Shown: piece after piece, positions 1 through 9,362 of the stretch | How the letters are laid out: each line of letters starts with the position of its first letter | How positions within the stretch are numbered: the first letter of the stretch is position 1 | DNA from: Floridanema aerugineum | GTDB taxonomy: Bacteria; Cyanobacteriota; Cyanobacteriia; Cyanobacteriales; Aerosakkonemataceae | DNA: 64,000 bases | Direction of reading: 5' to 3' | Assembly: GCF_041929345.1 (NCBI RefSeq) | Contig: NZ_JBHFNQ010000143.1 | Location: 3,786 to 67,785, forward strand | The notes under the pieces: model-generated | What the model was told of the DNA's origin: nothing | What the model saw: only the letters and a program-made list of their open reading frames with translations | Databases searched by the model: none | Made by a program: the position numbers and the translations under genes

Positions 1-253
1 TCTTGTAGTTGTTGATTTTAAATTTAGCGCGGAGTTGCTGACCGCCCAAAGCGATACATTGTTCCTTGCGGGCTAAGTATAGCAAGTTATCGCCTTCACG
101 CATTACAGCAGCGCCACCAGTCGGCATTTCAAATACCTGTTCCTTGGGGCTAGTCCAAGTGATAGCGTACTTTTCTTCGGTTTCTGCTTTGCTCAGTAAG
201 CCGCCAGTGCTGCCACCGAACAGAGGTGCTTGTCCTTTAAGCTCTTCTGTCAT
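1..253 (-). CDS. psaD: Photosystem I subunit II PsaD (partial, C-terminus outside window)
   Basis: The first 84 codons of PsaD, the stromal subunit of photosystem I that docks ferredoxin. The translation starts MTEELKGQAPLFGGSTGG and runs through EEKYAITWTSPKEQVFEMPT to LGGQQLRAKFKINN, which is the conserved PsaD N-terminal half. The start ATG (253-251) follows AAGGA a few bases upstream. The rest of the protein lies before base 1. Its promoter should lie in 254-459, downstream of the histidine kinase gene on the same strand. Identification by sequence recognition is secure; only the missing C-terminus is unknown. Confidence 0.96.
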   Translation of the reverse strand, partial: MTEELKGQAPLFGGSTGGLLSKAETEEKYAITWTSPKEQVFEMPTGGAAVMREGDNLLYLARKEQCIALGGQQLRAKFKINNYK

Positions 254-320
254 AGGTTCCTTTCTGAACGTTTTAGGGAATCCTATCACTCACTTAGGTC
301 TAGTATTGCTACTCCGATAC

Positions 321-335
321 GAACTGTAACAGTTC
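321..335. promoter_or_regulatory. Perfect 7-bp palindrome upstream of psaD
   Basis: GAACTGT-A-ACAGTTC is a perfect inverted repeat about 70 bases upstream of the psaD start codon. On the psaD strand it contains GTTACAGTT, which resembles one half of the RpaB/HLR1 motif of photosystem I promoters, but a second properly spaced half is not clear. It could be an operator or chance. Confidence 0.3.
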
Positions 336-366
336 TTTAGGGTTTTGTTTGGGAGTGGGGGTTCTA

Positions 367-459
367 GGGGCAGAGGGGCACAGGGGCACAGGGGCAAGAA
401 AACTTCAAAACTCAAAACTCAAAACTCAAAACTCAAAACTGTCCCAGTCCCCAGTCCCC
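367..459. repeat. Compound short tandem repeats between psaD and the histidine kinase
   Basis: Three adjoining repeat types: GGGGCACA-like octamers (367-398), about five copies of the heptamer AAAACTC (405-440), and CCCCAGT copies (442-459). CCCCAGT matches the STRR1 heptamer described in heterocystous cyanobacteria. A similar mixture occurs at 51735-51868. Non-coding; origin probably slippage. Confidence 0.75.
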
Positions 460-2448
460 CTAATTTGATTCTGCGATCGGCACTGTAAAATGAAACTGAC
501 TACCTCGATCCTTGCCAGCAGATTCAGCCCAAATTTTACCGCCCCAAGCGTTCACTATTTGACGGCAAATTGCTAGTCCTAAACCTGTACCGCCTGTGGT
601 GCGCCGTAATGCGCCTTCTTCTTGGTAAAAGCGATCGAACACTCTCTCCAATCTATTTGGTTCAATCCCTCTTCCCGTATCCGCTACTGTCACTTCCAGC
701 ATTTGATTGCCGTTAGTTTTGGCTTGAATTGTCACTTCTCCTTGGGGAGAGGTAAATTTACAGGCGTTATCTAGCAGTTTATTGAGTACCTCCACTAACC
801 ATTCCCCATCTGCTTGCACCAAGGGCAATTCAGCCGATACTTGGGCGGTGATTTGTGGTAATTCTTCCTTGGTACTTCGCACTCTCGTACTGCTGAGGGC
901 TAAGTCTACGCATTCTTGGACTTGTAAGGCTTCGGGATGCCATTCTACTCGACCGCTTTCTAGTTGGGAAAGGGTGAGAAAGTCTTGAATCAGTTTCCGC
1001 ATTCTTTCGCCGTCAGATAATGCTGTGTTCAACATTACCTGCCGCAGTTCGGGAGGCATATCTGGTTCGCTGGCTAAACTTTCCAGGCAAACTTGAATGG
1101 TAGATAATGGAGTTCTCAGTTCATGTCCGGTAATGGCAATCAGGTTGCTGCGCGTGCGTTCTAATGCTTCTAGTTGTTCGTTGAGGTCTTCTAGGTTAGC
1201 GTAAGCTTCGGCTTGAATTAAGGCAACTCCCAGTTGAGATGCGATCGCTTCTGTTAACTCTAGCGCCTCTTCTTCCCACTCGTGCGGTACCGTTCCGCAA
1301 TGGTGTAACTCCACCATCCCCAGCAATCTACCTTTATCCAATACTGGCACTAACAACCAAGAAATAATCCCAAAGCGTTGCACCAAATTTTGCAACACTA
1401 ACGAATTTTGCACCCGCCCATCTGTCTGCGTGTTTGCTACATAAACTCGTTCCTGCTTCGTTACTACTTCCCGAAACAAAGGATTATCTTGTAAGGGCCA
1501 ATTTTCTCCCGCTAACGAACAAACTCCATGACTCAAAAATTCATGGTGATTTGTGGCAAATTTATCTGTCTGTTTACAGCGGTAAATCAAACATCGACAA
1601 ACCTGCATTGCTTGTCCTAACTCTTCGGCAGCTTTTGAAAGAATTTCATGAGTGTTCAGTGATTGCCGAATTGCCGCTGTAATTGAATTGACTAAGCGTT
1701 CTTTCCGTTCCTGTACAGTAATTGACTTATAAGCTTTCAATAATTTATATTGACCTGCTTGCAGATAGGTAACTAAACGCTGCACGAAAGGATCGGGATT
1801 AGAAATGGGATATTCAGCTACTTCATTGATCTTTTGTTCCGCTATTTTTACCTGTAAAAACTGTTTCTGTGCCCGCTTAATTTTACTTTTTAACTCCGGT
1901 CGGTAAGCTAAAATTCTCTTCAGTAATAACTCCGCAGCTTTTTTCGTCACTTGGCGATCGAATGTCCAAATCCCTTCAAATCTGCGAGAAGTATCTATAT
2001 CTATTAATTTTTCCTCAGATTCCGGCAATGTTGCCGCAGGGCATTCCTGACAGATCAGACAGCTGGCGTACTGCTGTCCAATCACTACCAAATGCCATTC
2101 CTGCGTTAAGCTGTCCTCTGGGTCAAAAGCTACCATCTCGTACTTATCGTAACCACTAGTAAAACTAGTTTCTGGTGCCGCTAGTACGTAGATTTGATCG
2201 CTTTTTAGCGCAATTTTCTGATAACGGTGCGCTTCCTGACGGTAAAAGCGTTCTTGCTGAAAACTCGCAATTATTAAAGGTGCGTCTGAACTCGCCAAAA
2301 CTTGGTCCTCCATTGCGTGCGAAAGTGCCGTCAAGGAAGACTTGAAGTACATTTGAGGCCGCAAATCGGGTAGTTCTTGCAGCAAATCTGCCAGCACAGA
2401 ATTGTTTATTATCATGGATTTCTTCGATCGAATCCCGGCAAAGTCCAT
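460..2448 (-). CDS. DICT-GAF sensor histidine kinase
   Basis: A 662-residue soluble sensor kinase. The N-terminal ~200 residues resemble the cyanobacterial DICT sensory domain; a GAF domain spans about 255-415, then a short coiled coil, HisKA with the phospho-acceptor in ITGHELRTPL (His442), and a HATPase with the N box LLDNACKF (Asn561), DTGRGIE (590-596), RVFDRFYQ and GTGLGLA (620-626). No transmembrane segment is evident, so it should sense a cytoplasmic signal. The GTC-preceded ATG at 2448 has no clear ribosome site; an in-frame ATG at 2415 follows a purine-rich GAAGAAA and gives a protein starting MIINNSVLADLLQ, a plausible true start. No response regulator is adjacent, so the partner is unknown. 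Confidence 0.9.
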   Translation of the reverse strand: MDFAGIRSKKSMIINNSVLADLLQELPDLRPQMYFKSSLTALSHAMEDQVLASSDAPLIIASFQQERFYRQEAHRYQKIALKSDQIYVLAAPETSFTSGYDKYEMVAFDPEDSLTQEWHLVVIGQQYASCLICQECPAATLPESEEKLIDIDTSRRFEGIWTFDRQVTKKAAELLLKRILAYRPELKSKIKRAQKQFLQVKIAEQKINEVAEYPISNPDPFVQRLVTYLQAGQYKLLKAYKSITVQERKERLVNSITAAIRQSLNTHEILSKAAEELGQAMQVCRCLIYRCKQTDKFATNHHEFLSHGVCSLAGENWPLQDNPLFREVVTKQERVYVANTQTDGRVQNSLVLQNLVQRFGIISWLLVPVLDKGRLLGMVELHHCGTVPHEWEEEALELTEAIASQLGVALIQAEAYANLEDLNEQLEALERTRSNLIAITGHELRTPLSTIQVCLESLASEPDMPPELRQVMLNTALSDGERMRKLIQDFLTLSQLESGRVEWHPEALQVQECVDLALSSTRVRSTKEELPQITAQVSAELPLVQADGEWLVEVLNKLLDNACKFTSPQGEVTIQAKTNGNQMLEVTVADTGRGIEPNRLERVFDRFYQEEGALRRTTGGTGLGLAICRQIVNAWGGKIWAESAGKDRGSQFHFTVPIAESN

Positions 2449-2771
2449 GTCACAGCAGCAAAGTCAGTTCCTTCCGATTGCAAAAATCGTCTCCACCTCA
2501 AGATGCTTTCAGATTTTAGCCCAAAAGAAATATCGGCTGGCACCATTTTCTCGATCGCTAACTGACTTCTTTTCTATTTTGAGCCAGAAGCGCTTCCCTG
2601 TGAAGTTGACAAGCCCGAATTAAACTTGCTATCTTATATGTAGTCGTAATGAGTACGATTTACTCCCAGACAAACCATCTGGTAGATGGCAAAGAGTAGC
2701 AGAAGTAGTTAAGTAAAGTTAAATATTGTTGCTTTTATTGAAGAGCATCTTGACAAAAAAGGAAGAATAGT
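2449..2771. other. Divergent intergenic region, nothing recognised
   Basis: 323 bases between the starts of the DICT kinase (leftward) and the FMN reductase (rightward), so it should hold both promoters. I see no terminator, repeat or RNA structure I can support. The end carries AGGAAGAATAGT before the rightward ATG, a fair ribosome binding site. Confidence 0.5.
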
Positions 2772-3317
2772 ATGGTGAAAATAGTTGGCATTGGCGGTAG
2801 TTTGCGAGAAGACTCCTACAGTCAGTTAGCGCTTTTATTAGCCGCCCAAAGAATCGAAGCTTTAGGCGCAGAAGTAGAAATTCTCGACTTACGGGAAATG
2901 AATTTACCCTTTTGTAATGGAGAGGATGAATACCCAGACTATCCCGATGTGGAAAAGTTGCGAAATGCAGTGCAACAAGCGGATGGTTTAATATTAGCAA
3001 CACCAGAATATCATGGCAGTGTTAGTGGTGTGATCAAAAATGCTTTAGACTTGATGAGTTTCGCTCAACTCAGTGACAAAGTAACAGGTTTAATTAGTGT
3101 TCTGGGTGGTCAATCAAATAGTAATGCCTTGAATGATTTAAGGGTGATTATGCGATGGGTTCATGCTTGGGTGATTCCTGAACAAATTGCGATCGGACAA
3201 GCCTGGAAAGCGTTTACTAAAGATGGCAAAATTGTCGATGAAAAACTCTCGCAACGCTTCGACGAATTCGCCCAAAGCTTAGTCCAAAACACCCAAAAAC
3301 TAAGAAAAGCCGCTTAA
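2772..3317 (+). CDS. NADPH-dependent FMN reductase family flavoprotein
   Basis: A 181-residue flavodoxin-like NAD(P)H:FMN/quinone reductase. It shows the phosphate-binding loop GIGGSLREDS at residues 6-15 and the signature TPEYHGSVSGVIKNALD near 77-93, both typical of the ArsH/ChrR/SsuE/YLR011w group. Family members are cytoplasmic, bind FMN and reduce flavins, quinones or chromate; the physiological substrate here cannot be told. Length is normal for the family. The ATG follows GGAAGA. A MITE begins directly after the stop codon. Confidence 0.9.
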   Translation: MVKIVGIGGSLREDSYSQLALLLAAQRIEALGAEVEILDLREMNLPFCNGEDEYPDYPDVEKLRNAVQQADGLILATPEYHGSVSGVIKNALDLMSFAQLSDKVTGLISVLGGQSNSNALNDLRVIMRWVHAWVIPEQIAIGQAWKAFTKDGKIVDEKLSQRFDEFAQSLVQNTQKLRKAA

Positions 3318-3440
3318 ACTCAGATCTAGCACCATTCTCAACCAGCCTGGAAAAACCGGGTTTCTTGACGGAAAATCAAGGGTTTCAGGTTTAGCTATTT
3401 GCGCCAAACCCGGTTTTTAGCCCTGGTGCAAGATCTGAGT
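3318..3440. mobile_element. MITE-like element with 17-bp terminal inverted repeats
   Basis: The ends are ACTCAGATCTAGCACCA (3318-3334) and TGGTGCAAGATCTGAGT (3424-3440), inverted copies with one mismatch. Inside, AAAACCGGGTTT and AAACCCGGTTTT form a second inverted pair. It carries no coding sequence and starts immediately after the TAA of the FMN reductase gene. The structure is that of a small non-autonomous element; no clear target duplication is visible. Confidence 0.7.
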
Positions 3441-3455
3441 AAATGTACCTTAAAT

Positions 3456-3645
3456 GTAGGGTGCGTTAGCGACAGCGTAACGCACCATTTCTGCTAAATG
3501 TGGTGATATGTAGTGTCAACAAAGAGATACTGTGGGATAAATCCCACCGTGTCGTTTTTCCTCCCCTGGTTTCAAACCAGGTTTCCTTTCCTCCCGTGAG
3601 GTTTTTGATGAGATGGTGCGTTACGCTGTCGCTAACGCACCCTAC
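3456..3645. mobile_element. Inverted-repeat element of the GTAGGGTGCGTTA family
   Basis: Two perfect 33-bp inverted arms (3456-3488 and 3613-3645) flank 124 bases. Each arm is itself nearly palindromic: GTGCGTTA...TAACGCAC. Single-arm relatives occur at 20857, 53376, 62239 and 63915. The right arm ends a few bases past the stop codon of the ferrochelatase-like gene, so it could also shape that transcript's 3' end. Confidence 0.7.
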
Positions 3646-3651
3646 GAATTT

Positions 3652-4815
3652 TTAGTGATGATGGTGGTGGTGATGATCATCATGATGGTGATGATGATGA
3701 TCGTGGTGGTGGTGATGATGATGGGTAGCTGAATGCAAATTGACTGCTAAAGCTTGTTCAGATAACAAAGCTTCAATTTGAGGATTTGCCCATTCTGCTG
3801 CCATTTGCAAAAACTCTGGATTGTCGTTGACGCAAGCCATTTGGACATAGTTAACTTCTGAGTTTTGACTTTGTAAACTATGAATAATATGGTCTACATC
3901 CAGTAGAGTTTCGTGGTTTTCAGTAGCAAAACCAATGGGCATAAAGACGATCGCCTTTGCACCCAAGTCAATTAAGTTTTTCGCTGCTACAGTCGCATTC
4001 GGTTGTGTCCATTCAATTAACGGCGTGTCATGATTCAACCAACCCACAGAAATTAAAGGATAGCGGTTAATTAATTTTTCCCGCACTAATTCATAAAGTG
4101 CTTCACTTTCAGTAATTCCCGAAGTGAAACCTTTGGCTTTGTGGGGACAACCATGATTCATTAACACAATGCCAATTTGCGAAGGCAAATAAGAATTTGC
4201 TAACTCCTGAGCAATTTTTTCTTCTACTAATTGAGCCATCAAATTAATGTAAGCTGGCTCATTGTAGAAAGAGGGAATGTAACGCTGTCCTTTTACCCAA
4301 TGTTCTTCGCCATCTGTTAATTTTGCCAGAGCTTTGTTAACTTGCTCAACAGCAATACCACTGGTAAAGATAGAATCAACAACTAACAAAGGATAAATCA
4401 GGATTTTATCAAAACCTTCCTCTTTAATTTGCGCGATTACTTGTTCGGGTAAAAAGGGAGCGCAAAAGTTAAAAGCTTTAAAAACTTTGATTTTGTCGCC
4501 CCATTTTTCTTGTAAATGCTTTTCAATCCCGGCTCTTTGTTGTTCAAAAATTGCGTTGTGGGGGGAAATAAAATGGTCGTGTTGATGTCCCCACTCATGG
4601 CGATCGAAAATTGCCAGAATTTTTGCTAACGGCGGATATATCCAGGTTGGTACCGGAGCAAACTTAGCAGTAAGTAAGTTTAATGCTTGTTCGTTGTAGT
4701 TAGCGAAGTCTTCGTAGCTTTCGACTTCACCATAACCCATCAGTAATACAGCAACTCGATCGTTGGCATTTGACTGTAGAGATGATGCGTGCAGCTTTTC
4801 CGGGGTAGCAACCAT
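3652..4815 (-). CDS. Ferrochelatase-family protein with C-terminal poly-histidine tail
   Basis: A 387-residue class II chelatase-fold protein. LMNHGCPHKAKGF carries a candidate catalytic His221, and PIGFATENHETLLDVD carries Glu302; their 81-residue spacing equals that of the His/Glu pair of Bacillus subtilis ferrochelatase (His183/Glu264). Residues 365-387 are 20 histidines and 3 aspartates, likely a metal store or chaperone tail, as seen in some CbiX and HypB proteins. The usual cyanobacterial HemH carries a C-terminal chlorophyll-binding-like helix, which is absent here, so this is probably a paralogue or another metal chelatase rather than the housekeeping HemH. Start ATG follows AGAGGA. 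Which metal and tetrapyrrole it uses is unknown. Confidence 0.8.
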   Translation of the reverse strand: MVATPEKLHASSLQSNANDRVAVLLMGYGEVESYEDFANYNEQALNLLTAKFAPVPTWIYPPLAKILAIFDRHEWGHQHDHFISPHNAIFEQQRAGIEKHLQEKWGDKIKVFKAFNFCAPFLPEQVIAQIKEEGFDKILIYPLLVVDSIFTSGIAVEQVNKALAKLTDGEEHWVKGQRYIPSFYNEPAYINLMAQLVEEKIAQELANSYLPSQIGIVLMNHGCPHKAKGFTSGITESEALYELVREKLINRYPLISVGWLNHDTPLIEWTQPNATVAAKNLIDLGAKAIVFMPIGFATENHETLLDVDHIIHSLQSQNSEVNYVQMACVNDNPEFLQMAAEWANPQIEALLSEQALAVNLHSATHHHHHHHDHHHHHHDDHHHHHHH

Positions 4816-5032
4816 GTTGGATTCCTCTAGAAAATAATGTAATAGCCAGAGTGCGATTCTCGGTGATGCCTTTTCCGGCGGCTCATATTCCTACAAAGCG
4901 CCACTCATTCCTCTAGGTTAGCATCCCCTCCCCCAGGATAGGATGCTGTGATAAATATAAAGTTTACCGATCGCAGGCATGAAGGTGGAATTTAGGTTGC
5001 TAGTTTTGACACGCGCTGGGTGAATTCCCTGA

Positions 5033-7090
5033 TTATTTGAGAGGAAAATGAACGACGATTCGCGAGATATTTACTTGACTGCGTGCGATCGTTTCTGGGG
5101 TAACTACCCAATTAGAAAAACCAAACATATCAGAACTATGTCTAGCTTTTAAGAGTAACAAATCATGAGGTTTGAGCATTCGGGAAACTGTGCCTATAGC
5201 ATTTTCACTAACTCGCTGAATTTTGACATCGGGGTTTAATGCTAAGGCTTCAATATTAAAAGAAGAACGCTCAGAATTTATGCCTATTTGCAATAACTCC
5301 AAAGATGCTTTCAGTTCTACTGATAGTATTTGCGCTAGGGTTACTGTTTGCTTAAAAGTTGAGGTTGATGTTTGCCCTTCCGAGAAAATTAGAATTATGC
5401 GATCGATGTTTTTAATCGGTTGAATAAACTGAGCAACTAAGACAGGTACAGTAGCACGATAAATCACTTTATCAATTACACTACCAAAAAAGTTTTCTCT
5501 TGTAGTAGAGTAACCTTTCCAACCACAAACAATTAAATTAGCATTACGTTCTTCCGATGTTCGCAAAATTCCCTTATCAACTGAATCATCAACTCGACTA
5601 ATAGATTCAACCTTGGTAACAGCTGCATGAGCAATAGTTTCTGCTGCCATTAAAAGTTGATTAGATCTAGCTTTTGCTTCGCCTGAAATTGGCCCTTGAT
5701 TATCAGTTAAAATATGTAGAGGCAGTAAGGTTCCTTGGCTAGATTTTGCCAAAATTAGGGCAAGTTGTAGTAAATTATCTTCAGTGCTAGGGTTAGCCAC
5801 AGGGACTAAAATCCGATTTGCTAATGATTTTTTACTACTATTAGTAGCACTAAGAGCTTCTACTTTTATTTTGCTACCCCAGCGATCGGTAATCCAAGGA
5901 GAAGCAATACAAGTAACTAGAATCATAGCAATAATTCCATTAACTGTAGCTTGATCGACTAGTTTAATGTTGTAAGCTACTGTAATTGCTGCTAAGGTAG
6001 ATGCTGCTTGAGCTACTGACAATCCAAACATCACCATAATATCAGGAAATGGCAAACGAAAAACTTTACCTGGTAGCCAAGCTGCGGCAAATTTGCTGAT
6101 AACTTCTGCCAAAATCATCACTCCTGCTATTAACAAAGATTGAGGTTGTTTAAACAGAATTGCGGGATTAATCAACATTCCTACCGAAATCAGAAAAAAT
6201 GGCACAAATAAAGTATTGCCAATAAACTGAATTCGATTCATTAAAGGACTGAGTTGGGGAATTAGTTGAGTGATAGCAATTCCGGCTAAAAATGCGCCGA
6301 TAATTGGCTCAATTTCAATTAATTGGGCAGCATAAGATACCACAAATAATGCCGCAATTACAAAGGTAAATTCGGCTCCTTCATCATGTCCAAAACGCCG
6401 GAAAAACCATCGCCCAATAATAGGAAGTCCCCATAAAGTTGCAAAGGTATAGAGGGCGAGTGAAGGAATTAAGAATAACCAAAAGCTGAGGGTGAGACTT
6501 CCTTGATGTGCTTTGACGACAATGGCGAGAACAAGCAGTGCTAAGACATTAGTAATTAAAGTTCCGCCTAATGTTAAGGTTACGGCTTGCGATCGCATAA
6601 TACCCTGTTTTGTCACCACTGGTAATGCTAAAAGTGTATGGGAAGCAAAACAAGAGGCAACTAATATTGAAGCTAAAAAACCATATCCTAATAGCAACAT
6701 AGCCCCCGTACCTAATACCATTGGTACGGCAAAGGTGGCTAAGCCAAAAACGATCGCATTTTTAGCATTAAGTTTCAAATCGTCAAGGCTAGTTTCTAAT
6801 CCAGCCATAAACATCAGAAATAATAATCCTACTGTTCCCAATAAAACGATCGTGCTATCTCGTTGCAAAAGATTAAGTCCATGTGGCCCGACAATTACTC
6901 CAGCTAAAATTAAACCAACAATTCCCGGTAGTTTGAATCGCTCAAATAACAACGGAGCAATTAACATAATCCCCATTATGATCAGGAAAACTGCAACTGG
7001 ATTAGTGATTGGACTAAATATCGCTGAGGATTTCACAAACGCCAGAAGTGAATTCCACCAATTTTGTAGATTCAGCCAAATGTTGCTCAT
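5033..7090 (-). CDS. CPA2 cation:proton antiporter with C-terminal USP domains
   Basis: A 685-residue protein. Residues ~30-400 form a Na+/H+ exchanger domain with about 12 hydrophobic segments, including the early PLLFERFKLPGIVGLILAG and GPHGLNLL signatures of the KefB/NapA (CPA2) group. From ~425 on it is soluble: RILVPVANPSTEDNLLQLA opens a universal-stress-protein fold, including NLIVCGWKG and the 'GSVIDKVIYRATVPVLV' end, and a second, weaker USP-like unit follows to the C-terminus. It should exchange K+ or Na+ for protons at a membrane, with nucleotide sensing by the USP part (inference). ATG follows GAGGTG. It stands alone in the locus. Confidence 0.88.
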   Translation of the reverse strand: MSNIWLNLQNWWNSLLAFVKSSAIFSPITNPVAVFLIIMGIMLIAPLLFERFKLPGIVGLILAGVIVGPHGLNLLQRDSTIVLLGTVGLLFLMFMAGLETSLDDLKLNAKNAIVFGLATFAVPMVLGTGAMLLLGYGFLASILVASCFASHTLLALPVVTKQGIMRSQAVTLTLGGTLITNVLALLVLAIVVKAHQGSLTLSFWLFLIPSLALYTFATLWGLPIIGRWFFRRFGHDEGAEFTFVIAALFVVSYAAQLIEIEPIIGAFLAGIAITQLIPQLSPLMNRIQFIGNTLFVPFFLISVGMLINPAILFKQPQSLLIAGVMILAEVISKFAAAWLPGKVFRLPFPDIMVMFGLSVAQAASTLAAITVAYNIKLVDQATVNGIIAMILVTCIASPWITDRWGSKIKVEALSATNSSKKSLANRILVPVANPSTEDNLLQLALILAKSSQGTLLPLHILTDNQGPISGEAKARSNQLLMAAETIAHAAVTKVESISRVDDSVDKGILRTSEERNANLIVCGWKGYSTTRENFFGSVIDKVIYRATVPVLVAQFIQPIKNIDRIILIFSEGQTSTSTFKQTVTLAQILSVELKASLELLQIGINSERSSFNIEALALNPDVKIQRVSENAIGTVSRMLKPHDLLLLKARHSSDMFGFSNWVVTPETIARSQVNISRIVVHFPLK

Positions 7091-7331
7091 GAATCACCTC
7101 ACTATTATTGACTTACAGGATTCGTCATCTACTTTAGGTTTGATTAATTGACTAATCGCACCTTAGTTTTTACTCAAAACAGATAGTGGAGACTAAGAAA
7201 TTTTAGAGTAAAAATTAGATTTTAGACAAATGAAGTATAGTTGAACAATTAATTGTCAGGTTTATTCAAAAAGGTAGTTTTGTCACTTTTGAATCAGATT
7301 TATTTTTCACTCTGGCGATGATTGCGGCAAA

Positions 7332-9362
7332 TTAACTGGCGACAATTACGCGATCGCGCCCCTGCGCCTTAGCTTGATACAAAGCTATGTCAGCTGCTTG
7401 AATTACCATGTCACCTGTTATGCCATGTTGGGGGAAAATTCCTACACCTAAAGATAGAGTAATAGTGCCTAATTGTTGATTACGGCTGTGTAAATTTAAA
7501 TGCTTAATTCCTTCGCGAATTTGTTCGGCTCTTTGTAGGGTAACGCTTAAATCAGCTTCCGGCAAAATTATCAGTAATTCCTCTCCGCCAAAGCGACAAG
7601 CGATATCCGATCCCCGAATATTTTTCTTAAGAAAAATTCCTAATTCTCGGAGTACTGTATCTCCTGCATCATGACCAAAAGTATCATTAAATCGTTTAAA
7701 GTGATCGATATCTAACATAATAATGCCCACAGTTTGTTGCTTGCGTTCGGCACGACTAACTTCTCGTTCTAGGGATTCTTCCAAATAACGCCGATTAAAC
7801 AAACCTGTGAGGGAATCGCGAATACTTTGTTGCTGTAAAGCTTCGTGTAATTTTAAGTTAGCCAAGGCTAAAGCAATTTGTTCTGCTACAGTAATCGCTA
7901 ATTCTCGTTTAGACTGGGTAAAAGCTCCGGTTTCAGTTGCACTTAAATATAAAACTCCTAAAGCTTCTCCTTGTGCCATCATGGGTACACAAAGAGATTC
8001 AACAGTTGGTAAATCATGGTGCCTATGTTTGCAGTTAATCATAGTACGAGAAGATTCCTGTAAATGCGATCGTCCACGTCGCAATCCCCAACATTCATTA
8101 GGTGTAAATATCATCTCAGTAGTGGCGTTAGCATCGCCCCAACTAGCAACAGCAGAAACTAATTGTTTGGAGTTGCTCATCACAAATACTGCTCCTGACA
8201 TATTAGGAAACAACGGCTTAATTAATTGAGCAATATTGTGATAAGCTTCTTCAGTTGTTAAACAAGCTTGCAAGATATTACTCATTTCACCTAAGAGAAC
8301 AATCTCTTGATTACGGGCTGACAGTTCTCTTACCCAGCGAGTTAGTCTTTCATTAGTTTCCTGCAAAGTTTCTTCTGTGTGCAAACGCTCAGTAATATCC
8401 CGTAAAATCAGGGTTAATACTTTGCCTGTTATAAATTCTAATTGAGAAGCCGAAGCTTCTATAGGAAATTCTCTACCATTTTTGTGTCGCCCGAAAATTT
8501 TATAATTTCCTATCAAGATTTTATGGAACATATTAACATAGTCAATTTCATTATTTGACTGAGGATTTTCTAATGAACCAAAGGAAACTAAGAATTCAAT
8601 TGGCTGGCGTAAAACTTCCTCTGCCCTGTAGCCAAAAATATTCTCTGCACCTTGATTAAATAAAGTAATTTCCCCCTTTTCATCTAGAGAAATAATCGCA
8701 TCTTTCGCTCTGTCTAAAATTCCTGCCAATCTCACGCCAGCCGCAAATAACGCTTCTTCAGTACCTTTAATAATTGTCACATCTTGATTTATTTCAATAA
8801 TTTTATTGGGTTGATTTTTCCCATCTCTTTTCAATACCCAACGGCTGTAAACTGCTATTTGTGTACCGTCAGATTTGGTATGGATTAATTCTCCTTCCCA
8901 GTATCCTTTTTGGCAAACTTTAGCTTCTATTTCTGACAAAGGTCTAGGAAATTGGGTTTTTAGCAGAGTATTATAAGGTTTGGCTATTGCTTCATGTTTG
9001 GAGAAACCATACATTTTTTCTGCACCCTGATTCCAAAAGCTAATTATGTTATTTAAGTCTCGAATCAGAATGGCATTATCAACTAAATCTAGCAGTTCTG
9101 CTTGCTCTTGGACAAGTTTTTGGGTACGCTCATTCTCAATAATTTGAAGTTGAATTTCCTGATAAGCTTGTCGCAACTCTAGGATAGTATGAGCCAGTTG
9201 CGTTTCTAGTTGGCTTTTCGCTGGCAGCAACGTCGGTTCAACTTCTGGCTTGGTAACTAAAGTTTCTCTTATTGATAGCTGTTGGTTTAATTCACCAGAT
9301 TTCATGGCAATTTCTTCTAATAATTGCAGTTCTTTTGATTGGGCATTTTGGTTGTGTTCCAT
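7332..9362 (-). CDS. PAS-PAS-GAF-GGDEF diguanylate cyclase
   Basis: 676 residues: an N-terminal coiled-coil region (~10-90), PAS domains at ~90-195 and ~205-325 (NAILIRDLNNIISFWN and DAIISLDEKGEITLFN), a GAF domain at ~355-500, and a GGDEF domain from 512 on. The active site reads GGEEL (592-596), an accepted variant of GGDEF, and an intact product-inhibition I-site RGSD lies at 583-586, five residues upstream. It therefore probably makes cyclic di-GMP under feedback control. There is no EAL domain and no membrane segment. AT-rich non-coding DNA follows upstream. Confidence 0.9.
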   Translation of the reverse strand: MEHNQNAQSKELQLLEEIAMKSGELNQQLSIRETLVTKPEVEPTLLPAKSQLETQLAHTILELRQAYQEIQLQIIENERTQKLVQEQAELLDLVDNAILIRDLNNIISFWNQGAEKMYGFSKHEAIAKPYNTLLKTQFPRPLSEIEAKVCQKGYWEGELIHTKSDGTQIAVYSRWVLKRDGKNQPNKIIEINQDVTIIKGTEEALFAAGVRLAGILDRAKDAIISLDEKGEITLFNQGAENIFGYRAEEVLRQPIEFLVSFGSLENPQSNNEIDYVNMFHKILIGNYKIFGRHKNGREFPIEASASQLEFITGKVLTLILRDITERLHTEETLQETNERLTRWVRELSARNQEIVLLGEMSNILQACLTTEEAYHNIAQLIKPLFPNMSGAVFVMSNSKQLVSAVASWGDANATTEMIFTPNECWGLRRGRSHLQESSRTMINCKHRHHDLPTVESLCVPMMAQGEALGVLYLSATETGAFTQSKRELAITVAEQIALALANLKLHEALQQQSIRDSLTGLFNRRYLEESLEREVSRAERKQQTVGIIMLDIDHFKRFNDTFGHDAGDTVLRELGIFLKKNIRGSDIACRFGGEELLIILPEADLSVTLQRAEQIREGIKHLNLHSRNQQLGTITLSLGVGIFPQHGITGDMVIQAADIALYQAKAQGRDRVIVAS

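Noticed and set aside
66..329. Plus-strand ORF over the psaD start
   Set aside because: It is antisense to psaD, whose identity is clear.
6513..7151. 212-codon plus-strand ORF opposite the CPA2 antiporter
   Set aside because: The opposite strand encodes a well-conserved antiporter; this translation has no domain.
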